NCBI RefSeq assembly: GCF_001613165.1
Contig: NZ_BDBV01000096.1
Coordinates: forward strand, 1-64,000
Origin: Nocardia mexicana NBRC 108244
Lineage (GTDB): Bacteria; Actinomycetota; Actinomycetes; Mycobacteriales; Mycobacteriaceae
Direction: 5' to 3'
DNA length: 64,000 nt
In this document: positions 24,182 through 33,290 of the stretch, in pieces
How the letters are laid out: each line of letters begins with the position of its first letter
Numbering within the stretch: the stretch's first letter is position 1
Program-made: the position numbers and the translations under genes
The notes under the pieces: generated by a model
Database searches by the model: none
What the model was told of the DNA's origin: nothing
The model's input: only the letters and a program-made list of their open reading frames with translations

Positions 24182-25342
24182 GTGGACCTGCCCGTCATGC
24201 CACCCGTCAAACCGATGCTGGCCAAATCGGCGTCGGCGCTGCCCCACGATCCGGGCCTGTACTACGAACCCAAATGGGACGGATTCCGCTGCATCGTCTT
24301 CCGTGACGGCGACGAGGTGGAACTCGGGTCGCGCAACGACCGGCCACTGACCCGGTACTTCCCGGAACTGGTGGAATTGCTGAGCAAGGCACTGCCGGAC
24401 AAATGCGTCATCGACGGCGAGATCGTCATGGTCACCGAACAGGGCCTGGACTTCGACACCCTGCAGCAGCGCCTGCATCCCGCGGCCTCCCGGGTGAACA
24501 AGCTGGCCGCCGAGACCCCCGCCAGTTTCGTCGCCTTCGACCTGCTGGCCCTCGGCGACGACGACCTGACCGAACAACCCTTCGCCGAGCGCCGCCGCAT
24601 CCTGGAAACGGTCATCGACAATTCGCACGAGCGGCTGCACCTCACCCCGCTGACCTCCGATCCCCGGATCGCCCAGGACTGGTTCACCCGCTTCGAGGGC
24701 GCCGGGTTCGACGGCGTGATGGTCAAGGCCAAGGACGTGCCTTACCAGCAGGACAAACGGGTCATGGTCAAGGTCAAACACGAACGCACCGCCGACTGCG
24801 TGATCGCCGGATTCCGCTGGCACAAGGACGGGCAGGGCGTCGGATCGCTGCTGCTGGGGCTGTTCGACGACGAGGGCAACCTGCACCACGTCGGCGTGGC
24901 CTCGAGCTTCACCGCCGCCCGCCGCAAGGAACTGGTCGACGAGCTGGCCCCGCTGCGCGAGAACGCGCTCGACAACCATCCGTGGCGGCAGTGGGCCGAC
25001 GCCGCCGCCCAGGCCAAGGCCGACGGCAAGATGCCCGGCGGCCTCAGCCGCTGGACCGGCGGCAAGGACCTGTCCTGGGAAGCGCTGCGGCCCGAGCTGG
25101 TCGCCGAGGTCCGCTACGAACACGTGATGGCCGGGCGGCTACGGCACGGCGGGCGGCTGGTCCGCTTCCGCGACGACCGCACCCCCGCCTCGTGCACCTA
25201 CGCCCAGCTCGACGAGGTCGCCCCGGCCGAACTGGCCGATATCTTCGCGGAGGCCAAAACCACGAGGGAGCTTGCGACCGAGTCATCGACACAGCGCACT
25301 GGTGCTATGACGTCGCCGAGCGCCAGCGAGGCGACGTCATGA
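24182..25342 (+). CDS. ligC: ATP-dependent DNA ligase LigC
   Basis: The protein is 386 aa. The adenylation motif YEPKWDGFRCIVF carries the nucleophile Lys31. ELGSRNDRPLTRYFPEL, CVIDGEIV, FVAFDLLAL and GVMVKAKD are motifs III-IV, and MVKVKHERTADCVIAGFRWH is motif V leading into the OB domain. The length fits LigC of mycobacteria (Rv3731). GTG 24182 is preceded by GAGGAGG. It overlaps the following polymerase gene by 4 nt (ATGA), the same pairing as in M. tuberculosis. Ligates nicks during end-joining or base-excision repair. No Ku gene is in the window. Confidence 0.93.
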   Translation: MDLPVMPPVKPMLAKSASALPHDPGLYYEPKWDGFRCIVFRDGDEVELGSRNDRPLTRYFPELVELLSKALPDKCVIDGEIVMVTEQGLDFDTLQQRLHPAASRVNKLAAETPASFVAFDLLALGDDDLTEQPFAERRRILETVIDNSHERLHLTPLTSDPRIAQDWFTRFEGAGFDGVMVKAKDVPYQQDKRVMVKVKHERTADCVIAGFRWHKDGQGVGSLLLGLFDDEGNLHHVGVASSFTAARRKELVDELAPLRENALDNHPWRQWADAAAQAKADGKMPGGLSRWTGGKDLSWEALRPELVAEVRYEHVMAGRLRHGGRLVRFRDDRTPASCTYAQLDEVAPAELADIFAEAKTTRELATESSTQRTGAMTSPSASEATS

Positions 25343-26394
25343 GCACCGCAATCGAATTGGACATCGACGGCAAAGCCGTCCAGATCAGCAACCCCGACAA
25401 GGTCTACTTCAGCAAGCGCGGCGAGACGAAGCTCGACCTGGTGCACTACTACCAGGCCGTCGCCGAACCGTTCCTGCGCACCGCCCGCGACAGACCCGTT
25501 CTCCTGGAACGCTATCCGGACGGCGCGAGCGGAAAGTCCTGGTTTCAGAAGCGAGTACCGAAATCGGTGCCCGACTGGCTGCAGACCACCGTCGTCTCCA
25601 CCCCCAACGGCACCACCAGCGATGCGCTCGTCGCCGCCGACCTCGCCCACATCCTGTGGGCGGTCAACCTGGGCTGCTTGGGTTTTCACGTCTGGCCCAC
25701 CCACGCCGGCGCCGCCGAACAGAGCACGGCCCCCGACGTCTTCGACGCCGCCGGACAACTGCTGCCGCCCACCGGCGTCACCGACGAACTGCGCATCGAC
25801 CTGGACCCCTCCCCTGGCATCGGCTTCGACGAACTGCGCGCGGCCGCGGTGCGGACCCGTGAACTGTGCGCCGAACTCGGCATCGACGCCCGCATCAAGA
25901 CCTCCGGCTCGCGCGGCTTGCACATCTACATACTGCTCGAGCCGCGCTGGGACGGCTATCAGGTCCGCGCCGCATCCATCGCCCTGGCCCGCGAACTCGA
26001 ACGCCGCCACGGCGACCTCATCACCGCGAGCTGGTGGAAGGAGGAGCGCGGCAGCCGCGTGTTCATCGACTACAACCAGAACGCCCCGCACCGCACGGTT
26101 TTCGGCGCCTGGTGCGTGCGCCCCAAGGTCGGCGCGCAGGTGTCGACACCCATCGCCTGGGACGAACTCGACGCCATCGTCCCCGAGGACCTCACCATCG
26201 CCACCGTCCCCGCCCGCGTCGCCCGGCTCGGCGACCCGTGGGCCGACCGCACCCCCCAGTCCATCGAACCACTGCTGAAAATGTCCGCCCAGGACATGGA
26301 TTCGGGCCTCATGGACGCCCCGTGGCCCCCGGTCTACCCGAAGATGCCCAACGAGCCCCCGCGCGTCCAACCCAGCAAGGCCCGCAAGGAATAG
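25339..26394 (+). CDS. NHEJ-type DNA polymerase/primase (LigD polymerase-domain homologue)
   Basis: The protein is 351 aa from ATG 25339. ISNPDKVYFSKRGETKLDLVHYYQAVAEPFL is the family's opening motif. The catalytic acidic motif is LRIDLDPSPGIGFDELRAAA, followed by IKTSGSRGLHIYI (nucleotide-binding SGSRGLH) and RVFIDYNQNA. It is a stand-alone primase-polymerase (AEP superfamily) like PolD1/Rv3730c. It can add ribo- or deoxynucleotides at breaks. Translationally coupled to ligC, so gap filling and ligation are co-produced. Confidence 0.93.
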   Translation: MSTAIELDIDGKAVQISNPDKVYFSKRGETKLDLVHYYQAVAEPFLRTARDRPVLLERYPDGASGKSWFQKRVPKSVPDWLQTTVVSTPNGTTSDALVAADLAHILWAVNLGCLGFHVWPTHAGAAEQSTAPDVFDAAGQLLPPTGVTDELRIDLDPSPGIGFDELRAAAVRTRELCAELGIDARIKTSGSRGLHIYILLEPRWDGYQVRAASIALARELERRHGDLITASWWKEERGSRVFIDYNQNAPHRTVFGAWCVRPKVGAQVSTPIAWDELDAIVPEDLTIATVPARVARLGDPWADRTPQSIEPLLKMSAQDMDSGLMDAPWPPVYPKMPNEPPRVQPSKARKE

Positions 26395-26397
26395 GTC

Positions 26398-27042
26398 CTA
26401 CGCACCCTGCTCGATCTTCGGGAACGACTGCGTGACCAACGTGAGCAACATGTCCGCGAGCAACTCGTGCACCTGCTCGCGGGTCAGGCTCTCCCGCGTG
26501 ATCCATTCGCGCCCAGCCGCTTTCACCAGACCACCGTAGGCACGCACCAGCGCCCGCAACTCGGCACTGCGCCGCGAACCCGCCAGCCCGACCATCTGCA
26601 GCAGGCGCTCGGCCGCCGCATCGTCGGCCTCGTCGAGGATGCGCTGCACCTCCGGATCGTCGCCGATGCCCTCGTGACCGGTCACCTTCACCCAGGTGCT
26701 GCCGTGCTCGCCGATGGTGTCGAGCAGCCACGCCACGCTCGCATCGACCCGCTCCCGGTCCGTGCCGGTGGGCACCACCATGTGATCGGCCCGCGGCAGC
26801 GTCACCATCCGGCGCACGACCGCCAGATACAGATCGCGCTTGTTGCCGAAATAATGATTGATCAGACCGCGGGCCACACCGGCCTGCTGCGCGAGCTCCG
26901 CCGTGGACACGGCCGCATACGGCCGCTCCCCGAACATCGCGATCGCGCACTCCAGGATCTGGGCGCGCCGCTCGTCGGGTTCGAGGCGGCGCCGCCGCGC
27001 CAGGGAGTCGGCGGGCGACAGGCGGGGAGTCGACATAGACAT
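26398..27042 (-). CDS. TetR-family regulator
   Basis: About 214 aa. The DNA-binding part is RRAQILECAIAMFGERPYAAVSTAELAQQAGVARGLINHYFGNKRDLYLAVV (about 25-76). The C-terminal domain is helical with TGHEGIGDDPEVQRILDEADDAAAERLL. The frame is open to 27123 and would overlap the acyl-CoA-dehydrogenase gene; Met codons at 27042 and 27036 are the better starts though no Shine-Dalgarno is evident. It follows the dehydrogenase gene on the same strand by 64 nt and may be co-transcribed with it. It probably controls lipid genes; that is inference. Confidence 0.85.
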   Translation of the reverse strand: MSMSTPRLSPADSLARRRRLEPDERRAQILECAIAMFGERPYAAVSTAELAQQAGVARGLINHYFGNKRDLYLAVVRRMVTLPRADHMVVPTGTDRERVDASVAWLLDTIGEHGSTWVKVTGHEGIGDDPEVQRILDEADDAAAERLLQMVGLAGSRRSAELRALVRAYGGLVKAAGREWITRESLTREQVHELLADMLLTLVTQSFPKIEQGA

Positions 27043-27106
27043 ATCAGAACGACGCTGCCGGGCAATGAGATCCTTCTCGGCCGCCCCGGCAGCGGATGTC
27101 GCCTTT

Positions 27107-28258
27107 TCAGAGTGAGCGGGCAATGAGATCCTTCATCACCTCGTTCGATCCGGCCAGGATGCGCAGCACCCGGGCACCCGTGTACAGCTGGGAGATCGGG
27201 TATTCCGTCATGTACCCGTAGCCGCCGAACAGTTGCAGGCAGCGGTCCACCACAATACCCAACTGGTCGGTCAGCCAATATTTCGACATCGCGGCCGTGG
27301 GAATGTCCAGCTCGCCGCGCAGATGCTTGACGATCGAGTCGTCCAGGAAGGTGCGGCTCACCCGGGCGATCGTCGCGCACTCGGCCAGCTCGAACTTCGT
27401 GTTCTGCATCGCGAACAGCGGCTTGCCGAACGCCTCGCGCCCCTTGGTGTACTCGACGGTCAGATCGACCGCCTTCTCCATCATCGCCACCGCCATCACC
27501 GCGGTGACCAGCCGCTCCTGCGCCAGCAGCTGCATCATCTGATAGAAGCCCTGACCCTCGGCCTCGCCCAGCAGATTCGCCGCCGGCACCCGCAGACCGT
27601 CGAAGAACAGCTCCGCGGTGTCCTGACCCTTGCCGCCGATCTTGGACAGGATCCGGCCGCGGGTGAAGCCCGGCGTGTCGTCGCCGACCTCGGCGAAGAT
27701 CAGCGAGACGCCCGCCGCGCCCTTCGTGGGATCGGTCTTGGCCGCGATGATGATGCCGTCGCACAGCCAGCCGTTGGAGATGAAGATCTTCGAGCCGGTG
27801 ATGACGTACTCGTCGCCCTCGCGCACCGCGCGGGTCTTGATGTTCTGCAGGTCCGATCCGGTGCCCGGTTCGGTCATGCCGATCGACAGCACCATCTCGC
27901 CGCTCGCCGCCTTCGGCAGCACCCGCCGCTTCAGCTCCTCGGAACCGAACTCGTGCAGATAGGGGGCGATGATCGTGGAATGCACCGGCATCCCGAGCGC
28001 GCCGTCGCCGAGGAAGGCCTGCTCCTCGATGATGGCCGCCTCGTGCGCGAAAGTGCCACCGCCACCGCCGTATTCGGCCGGGATCGCGGCACACAGCAGC
28101 CCCAGCTCACCCGCCCGGTTGTACAGCTCGCGATCGGGATGACCCTGCTCGACGAACTTCTCCTCGTGCGGGATCACCTCTTTGTCGAAGAAGTTCCTCG
28201 CCAGCTCCCGTACGGCCTCGACCTCGTCGTCGCTCCACGCGGCGCGCACCATCGTCAT
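27107..28258 (-). CDS. acyl-CoA dehydrogenase
   Basis: The protein is 383 aa, full length. AIPAEYGGGGGTFAHEAAIIEEQ; the FAD loop LSIGMTEPGTGSDLQNIKTRA; GSKIFISNGWLCDGIIIAAKTD; the helical C-terminal part LVTAVMAVAMMEKAVDLTVEYTKGREAFGKPL; and the end FGGYGYMTEYPISQLYTGARVLRILAGSNEVMKDLIARSL are all standard. It oxidises acyl-CoA to enoyl-CoA and passes electrons to ETF. It is probably a beta-oxidation or branched-chain enzyme; the exact acyl group cannot be told. It sits between two TetR genes on the same strand. Confidence 0.93.
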   Translation of the reverse strand: MTMVRAAWSDDEVEAVRELARNFFDKEVIPHEEKFVEQGHPDRELYNRAGELGLLCAAIPAEYGGGGGTFAHEAAIIEEQAFLGDGALGMPVHSTIIAPYLHEFGSEELKRRVLPKAASGEMVLSIGMTEPGTGSDLQNIKTRAVREGDEYVITGSKIFISNGWLCDGIIIAAKTDPTKGAAGVSLIFAEVGDDTPGFTRGRILSKIGGKGQDTAELFFDGLRVPAANLLGEAEGQGFYQMMQLLAQERLVTAVMAVAMMEKAVDLTVEYTKGREAFGKPLFAMQNTKFELAECATIARVSRTFLDDSIVKHLRGELDIPTAAMSKYWLTDQLGIVVDRCLQLFGGYGYMTEYPISQLYTGARVLRILAGSNEVMKDLIARSL

Positions 28259-28343
28259 CGTCCTTCGTCTCGTGCCCAGGCCGGCGCCACCGGCCCTCCG
28301 GGACCAGCGTGAACCACTATTGGCGCTATGTCAACAAAGCGGC

Positions 28344-29054
28344 TCAGTCCGCGCCGCGCGCCTGATTCACCTCGGCCAGCGTGGTGAAGATCGGGAGCTC
28401 CGGATCGGCGACGATGTCCTGCCGCCGCAGGAATCCGTCGATCAGGCCCCACACCAGTTCGGTCACCTGCTCCACGAATTCGCCCGCACCCTGCTCCGGC
28501 GGACCCTCCAACCACAGGTCGGTCGTCGCCACCACCACGCCGACCACCGCACGCGACAGGTAGTCGATCCCGGCATTGTCGATCGGCACCGCCTCCGCGA
28601 CCGCGCGCGCCAGCTTCGCGAACCGGCGAGCGGCATCCCGGCCCAGATCGAACTGCAGCACAGAACCATCCGAATCCCCGCCCGCCGAACGCATCATCGG
28701 CGCCTGCGCCAGGAACCGGAACACATCGGGATGCTCCAGGATGCCCTGCATGTAGGCCTCGAAGACCCGGCGCAGCGCCGGACGCGGCGGCTGCAGCAAC
28801 AGGGTCATATCGTTGCCCGTCGCGTCGAAAGCGTTGCGCGACATGCGGTTCGCGATCTCGGCATACAGATCCGCCTTGTCCGCGAACTGCCGGTACAGCC
28901 TCGGCTTGGTGATCCCCGCCTCGCGGGCGATGTCGTCCATGCTCGGGCGCGGGCCGTGGCGATCGATCACCCGCACGGCCGCATCCACGATCTCGTCGCG
29001 GCCGATGCGCGGCACGGCGGCTCTGCTCCTCGAACGGGGCACGGCGGGCTCCAC
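28344..29054 (-). CDS. TetR-family regulator, divergent from hydrolase/SDR operon
   Basis: The protein is 236 aa. HTH region RDEIVDAAVRVIDRHGPRPSMDDIAREAGITKPRLYRQFADKADLYAEIANRM (about 19-71). The remaining helical domain ends in FTTLAEVNQARGAD. Its start faces the alpha/beta-hydrolase start at 29190, and the 135 bp between them hold two 15-bp palindromes, so it very likely controls both directions. The ligand is unknown; a fatty-acyl or xenobiotic compound is usual for such regulators. Confidence 0.88.
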   Translation of the reverse strand: MEPAVPRSRSRAAVPRIGRDEIVDAAVRVIDRHGPRPSMDDIAREAGITKPRLYRQFADKADLYAEIANRMSRNAFDATGNDMTLLLQPPRPALRRVFEAYMQGILEHPDVFRFLAQAPMMRSAGGDSDGSVLQFDLGRDAARRFAKLARAVAEAVPIDNAGIDYLSRAVVGVVVATTDLWLEGPPEQGAGEFVEQVTELVWGLIDGFLRRQDIVADPELPIFTTLAEVNQARGAD

Positions 29055-29080
29055 TCCCTGGGCTTGCGGCTGGCACTCAA

Positions 29081-29151
29081 CGTACCACCGGTACGACCCT
29101 CTCCACCGGCATGCTCACACTCACAGTATGGTGCTCCGTACCGGCGGTACG
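29081..29151. promoter_or_regulatory. twin TetR operators
   Basis: CGTACC-ACC-GGTACG (29081-29095) and CGTACC-GGC-GGTACG (29137-29151) are two perfect 6-3-6 palindromes, 56 bp centre to centre. They lie between the divergent tetR and hydrolase genes, one nearer each start. The identical arms make a shared regulator near certain. Confidence 0.85.
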
Positions 29152-29189
29152 ATCGGGGTGCGAACACCCCGCCCCACGAGGTAGGCACC

Positions 29190-30071
29190 ATGACCCATTT
29201 GCCCGACACCGACTTCGCCCGGCCGCGCCGACGCACCGTACGCGGCGGCGGCCTCCCCCTCGCCGTCTACGAACGCGGCAATCCCAACGCCGAGACATTG
29301 GTCCTGGTACACGGCGCCACCGACACGCACCGCGTCTGGAACGACGTGGCACATATGCTCGCCGACAGCTTCCATGTCGTCACCTACGACGTCCGCGGCC
29401 ACGGCCGTTCCGCCAAATCCCGTCGCTCCCAAGACTATCGGCTCGACCGGCTCGCCGAGGACCTGTACGCGGTCCTCGACGCGGTCAGCCCGGATCGGCC
29501 CGCACACGTCGCCGGGCACGGCTGGGGCGCATTCCAGGTATGGGAGGCGATCGGCGATCCGCGCGCCAACATCCGCATCGCCTCCGGCACCGCCCTGTGC
29601 GCCCCCGACCTGGACCGCCTCGCGCTCGCCCTGCGCGAGCCACGACTGCCGAATACTCGCTGGTGGAAGCTTCCCGGGCTGAGCTGGCTCGTCCTGGGCC
29701 GCCGACTGCTGCGCTGGCCGCGCCTGCGCGCCCGGATACTGCGCGGCGCCCCGCTGCCGTCCCGCACCTGGACGACCGACCTGCTCGCGGGCGCGCGCCT
29801 CGTACACGCCAACCTCGCCCACCACCTGCTGCGACCACGCGAACGACACACCGCCGTCCCGGTCCAGCTCATCGTCGACCGCGCCGACGCCGCCGCCCTC
29901 CCGGCCGCCGCGGCACACGTCCGCCGCGGCGTGGACCGGCTCTGGTGCTACCAACTCCCCGCCGACCACTGGCTGCCCATCACCGAACCCCTCCTCGTGG
30001 TCGAGGCGATCGCCAACTTCATCGATGACCTGCGCGCCGACAACTCGCCGATCGAGTACTCGCCCCGCTAG
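29190..30071 (+). CDS. alpha/beta-hydrolase homologue lacking the usual nucleophile
   Basis: The protein is 293 aa from ATG 29190 with GAGG upstream. LVLVHGATDTHRVWNDVAHMLADSFHVVTYDVRGHGRSAKS is the epoxide-hydrolase/EphD-like start, with HG oxyanion motif. The nucleophile elbow reads VAGHGWGAF, where GHDWG or GHSWG is expected, so the nucleophile position is Gly (codon GGC). The late His is present in LPADHWLP. It may be a non-catalytic or ligand-binding protein, or use another mechanism. First gene of a probable two-gene operon with the zinc-ribbon SDR, 88 nt upstream of it. Confidence 0.82.
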   Translation: MTHLPDTDFARPRRRTVRGGGLPLAVYERGNPNAETLVLVHGATDTHRVWNDVAHMLADSFHVVTYDVRGHGRSAKSRRSQDYRLDRLAEDLYAVLDAVSPDRPAHVAGHGWGAFQVWEAIGDPRANIRIASGTALCAPDLDRLALALREPRLPNTRWWKLPGLSWLVLGRRLLRWPRLRARILRGAPLPSRTWTTDLLAGARLVHANLAHHLLRPRERHTAVPVQLIVDRADAAALPAAAAHVRRGVDRLWCYQLPADHWLPITEPLLVVEAIANFIDDLRADNSPIEYSPR

Positions 30072-30159
30072 TCGGCCGACCGCCGCGCTGCCCGCCATGC
30101 GCAGGATGCGAGAATGGGTCGGCAACCCACCAGCGCACGAAGGACCGAATCCCAGCACG

Positions 30160-31623
30160 ATGGCCGACCACGACCCGACGACCGCCGCGGTATCGCCGGA
30201 CACCGCCATCGACCCCGACGAACTCGCAGTCTGCCTGCGCGTACTCGACCAGGCCGGGCAGCTCCACAAGGACCACCCCGACTCGCTCACCGTGCAGCGG
30301 GCCGTGGGCCACCTGTTCAAGCAGCTCAAACGCCGGCGACGGATCGAGACCCGCGACGCCAAGGCCGCCGCCGACCGCGCCGTCGTCGCCGGCACCGCCA
30401 CCGGCTCCCCGAACCGCATCGACGACGAGACGGCCGGAATCCCGTTGTCCTCCAACACCACCGGAGGCACCGCCGGCGAACTCATCCGCCCGCGGCCCTG
30501 CTACATCTGCAAGCAGCGCTACACCCGCGTCGACGCCTTCTACCACCAGCTCTGCCCCGACTGCGCCGCCACCAGCCACGCCAAACGCGACGCCCGCACC
30601 GACCTGCGCGGCCGCCGCGCCCTGCTCACCGGCGGCCGCGCCAAGATCGGCATGTACATCGCCCTGCGGCTGCTGCGCGACGGCGCCCACACCACCATCA
30701 CCACGCGCTTCCCCAACGACGCCATCCGCCGATTCGCCGCGCAGCCCGACAGCGCCGACTGGCTGCACCGCCTCCGCATCGTCGGCATCGATCTGCGCGA
30801 CCCGGCGCAGGTGGTGGCCCTCGCCGACGACGTCGCGGCGCAGGGCCCGCTCGACATCCTCATCAACAACGCCGCCCAGACCGTCCGCCGCTCCCCCGGC
30901 GCGTACGGCGCGCTGGTGGAGGCCGAGACCGGACCGCTGCCCGCGGGCGCGCTCCCGGACATGATCAGCTTCGGCAAGACCATGCAGGCCCACCCGACCG
31001 CGCTCACCGCATCCCTCGGTTCGGCGCTGTCGGCGACCGAGGTCACCGAGCTCGCGCTCGTCGCGGGATCGGCCACGCCCGAACGGATTTCCCGCGGCGT
31101 CGCCATCGATGCGGGCGGCCTCGTCCCCGACCTCGCACACACCAACAGCTGGGTGCAGAACGTCGCCGAGGTGGACGCCACCGAGCTGCTCGAGGTGCAG
31201 CTGTGCAACTCGGTGGCCCCCTTCATCCTCGTCTCGCGACTGCGCCCCGCCATGGCCGCCGCCCCCGCGCGCCGCAAGTACGTCGTGAACGTCTCGGCCA
31301 TGGAGGGCGTCTTCAGCCGCGGCTACAAGGGCCCCGGCCACCCGCACACCAATATGGCCAAGGCGGCGCTGAACATGCTCACCCGCACCAGCGCTCGGGA
31401 AATGTTCGACACCGACCGCATCCTGATGACCGCCGTCGACACCGGCTGGATCACCGACGAGCGCCCGCACTACACCAAGCTCCGCCTCGCCGACGAGGGC
31501 TTCCACGCGCCCCTCGACCTCGTCGACGGCGCCGCCCGCGTCTACGACCCGATCATCCGCGGCGAAGGCGGCGACGACCTGTTCGGCTGCTTCCTCAAGG
31601 ACTACCAGCCCTCCAACTGGTGA
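30160..31623 (+). CDS. SDR-fold protein with N-terminal zinc ribbon
   Basis: About 487 aa. Residues 1-110 are helical and charged (HLFKQLKRRRRIETRDAK). A C-x2-C-x14-C-x2-C ribbon follows (C114, C117, C132, C135; CYICKQRY...LCPDC). A Rossmann SDR domain starts at about 150 with LLTGGRAKIGMYIALRLL, then LDILINNAAQTV and KYVVNVSAMEG. The catalytic Tyr of YxxxK is replaced: the sequence is HPHTNMAKAALNM with Thr at that position, though Lys is kept. The domain may bind NAD without ordinary reductase chemistry. Start at ATG 30160 is the simplest choice; the frame is open further upstream. Confidence 0.8.
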   Translation: MADHDPTTAAVSPDTAIDPDELAVCLRVLDQAGQLHKDHPDSLTVQRAVGHLFKQLKRRRRIETRDAKAAADRAVVAGTATGSPNRIDDETAGIPLSSNTTGGTAGELIRPRPCYICKQRYTRVDAFYHQLCPDCAATSHAKRDARTDLRGRRALLTGGRAKIGMYIALRLLRDGAHTTITTRFPNDAIRRFAAQPDSADWLHRLRIVGIDLRDPAQVVALADDVAAQGPLDILINNAAQTVRRSPGAYGALVEAETGPLPAGALPDMISFGKTMQAHPTALTASLGSALSATEVTELALVAGSATPERISRGVAIDAGGLVPDLAHTNSWVQNVAEVDATELLEVQLCNSVAPFILVSRLRPAMAAAPARRKYVVNVSAMEGVFSRGYKGPGHPHTNMAKAALNMLTRTSAREMFDTDRILMTAVDTGWITDERPHYTKLRLADEGFHAPLDLVDGAARVYDPIIRGEGGDDLFGCFLKDYQPSNW

Positions 31624-32094
31624 GGTCCGGTTCCACGAAACCCGTTCGGGCCCTTCCCTCTTGGTCTGTTCTTTTGGGCGAGTTCTATTCGAGACTCGCA
31701 TTTGTGGCACTCATGCATAAATTCGCATAGGTAGATAACGGTATCTAAATATTGCCCAAGCGGCGTCTGGAACCCTCACACGCCCGATATCCTGCAGCTT
31801 CAGGTCGAAACTTCAGCGGGGAGCGAGACTCACGTCGCCATGACCCCACCCTCCCCTTCCCCAGCCATTGCTCCCGACACACCGTGGCCGCTCCCCCTGG
31901 CGCGTGCCGACACGTCGGCGTACTCATTCGTTAATGCGCATATCAGAGTATTGGTATTGTCCGTAGGCGCAATCACCAGGGGGCCAAGAGGATTCGCGGC
32001 GCGCCTTCCTGCCGAAAGATCTCGTACTGGAGTCCCATTACCTGGGCTGACTGCGTGCGCACCCGGACTACCTGCGGTTACGCTGGTAACTGTG
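31624..32094. other. 471-bp gap without a recognisable gene
   Basis: This gap is more AT-rich than its surroundings in its first 130 bases. It holds AGATA-ACGG-TATCT (31733-31746), a perfect 5-4-5 inverted repeat, and near the right end GTTAC-GCTG-GTAAC (32077-32090), just before the DUF2784 start. Open frames in it have no protein-like features. No RNA family could be recognised. Confidence 0.5.
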
Positions 32095-32475
32095 ATGTAC
32101 CGGCTGCTGGCCGACGCCACCGCGGGAGTGCACTTCCTGTTCGTCATCTATCTGGTGACGGGCGGATTTCTGGCGTGGCGGTGGCGCTGGACGATCTGGA
32201 CGCACCTGGTGGCGGTCCTCTGGGGCTTCAGCACGGTTCTGGTCGGAGTCGACTGCCCGCTCACTCATCTGGAGAACTGGGCCCGGCATCGCGCAGGCCA
32301 GGAGGGGTTGCCGCCGAGCGGCTTCATCGACCACTACATCACCGGAGTCCTCTACCCCCGCGACGCACTGGATCTGGTGCGGTTGCTCGTGGTGATCGTG
32401 GTGCTGGCGTCGTGGGCGGGGCTGTACTGGCGGTCGCGGCCGACGACGGCCAGGGTTCCCCGATCTCCGGTGTGA
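32095..32475 (+). CDS. DUF2784 membrane protein
   Basis: The protein is 126 aa. MYRLLADATAGVHFLFVIYLVTGGFLAWRW, IWTHLVAVLWGFSTVLVGVDCPLTHLENWARHRAGQ and LVRLLVVIVVLASWAGLYW show three to four membrane helices. The conserved CPLTxLENW and FIDHYITGVLYP stretches identify DUF2784. Function unknown. ATG 32095 starts at the first similarity; no Shine-Dalgarno is visible and the transcript may be leaderless. It converges with the thioesterase gene 12 nt away. Confidence 0.85.
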   Translation: MYRLLADATAGVHFLFVIYLVTGGFLAWRWRWTIWTHLVAVLWGFSTVLVGVDCPLTHLENWARHRAGQEGLPPSGFIDHYITGVLYPRDALDLVRLLVVIVVLASWAGLYWRSRPTTARVPRSPV

Positions 32476-32487
32476 GCCCGGGACCCG

Positions 32488-33243
32488 TCAGGGCAGGCGG
32501 GCAGCGATGAACTCCGCCAGCTCCGGCACCCGTTCGTCCAGGTAGAAGTGCCGGCCCGGGAAGATCGCCAGCTCGAAATCGCCCGCGGTGTGTTTGCGCC
32601 AGCGGTCGGCCTGTTCCGGGGTCAGGGTGGGGTCGGCGTCGCCGAGCAACGCGGAAACGTTGCAGCGCAGCGGCTCTCCCGGCGGGCAGGTGTAGGTCTC
32701 GACGGCCCGGTAGTCGTTGCGCACGGCGGGCAGCACCAGCTCGGCCAGCCCGGGCTCGCTGCGCAGCACGGCCACCGACGCGGGATCGTTGGCCAGCCGC
32801 TCCAATTCGGCGATCAGATCCGTATCCGGCGCCTCGTGCAGCCGCCCCGGATAGGGGTCCGACGGCGCGATCCGGCCGGAGGCGAACAGCCGAATCGGGT
32901 TGCGCCCCTCGGCCTCCAGGCGCCGGGCGGTCTCGAAGGCCACGGTGGCGCCCATGCTGTGCCCGAACAGCGCCAGATCCGCGCCGGGGCGCCAGGCCCG
33001 CAGATCGCACGTGACCCGGTCGGCCAGTGCTCCGATATCGGCGACCATCGGTTCGCCGAGCCGGTCCTGCCGCCCCGGGTATTGCACCGCGACCACGGTG
33101 ACGCCGTCGCAGAGATGCTGTGCCAGTGCGTGATACGCGCTCGCCGAGCCGCCACCCGGCGGGAAACACACCAGCACCACACGCGGTTGTGCCGCACCCC
33201 GCAGCTCTCGCAGCCACTCGGCACCCTCGATGGATCGCGCCAC
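32488..33243 (-). CDS. type II thioesterase (orphan)
   Basis: About 251 aa. LVCFPPGGGSASAYHALAQHL, VTVVAVQYPGRQDRLGEP, the nucleophile elbow LALFGHSMGATVAFETARRL, LLGDADPTLTPEQADRW (Asp) and IFPGRHFYLDE (His) are the standard TEII pattern. Such enzymes clear stalled acyl groups from PKS or NRPS carrier proteins. No PKS or NRPS gene is in the window, so it must serve a distant cluster. GTG 33243 is chosen because AAGGAGG lies 7 nt upstream, rather than the Met at 33267. A 13-bp palindrome stands upstream. Confidence 0.9.
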   Translation of the reverse strand: MARSIEGAEWLRELRGAAQPRVVLVCFPPGGGSASAYHALAQHLCDGVTVVAVQYPGRQDRLGEPMVADIGALADRVTCDLRAWRPGADLALFGHSMGATVAFETARRLEAEGRNPIRLFASGRIAPSDPYPGRLHEAPDTDLIAELERLANDPASVAVLRSEPGLAELVLPAVRNDYRAVETYTCPPGEPLRCNVSALLGDADPTLTPEQADRWRKHTAGDFELAIFPGRHFYLDERVPELAEFIAARLP

Positions 33244-33290
33244 GCTCGGGCCTCCTTCCGTACACATCTCTCGACCTGCCGGGAACCCGG

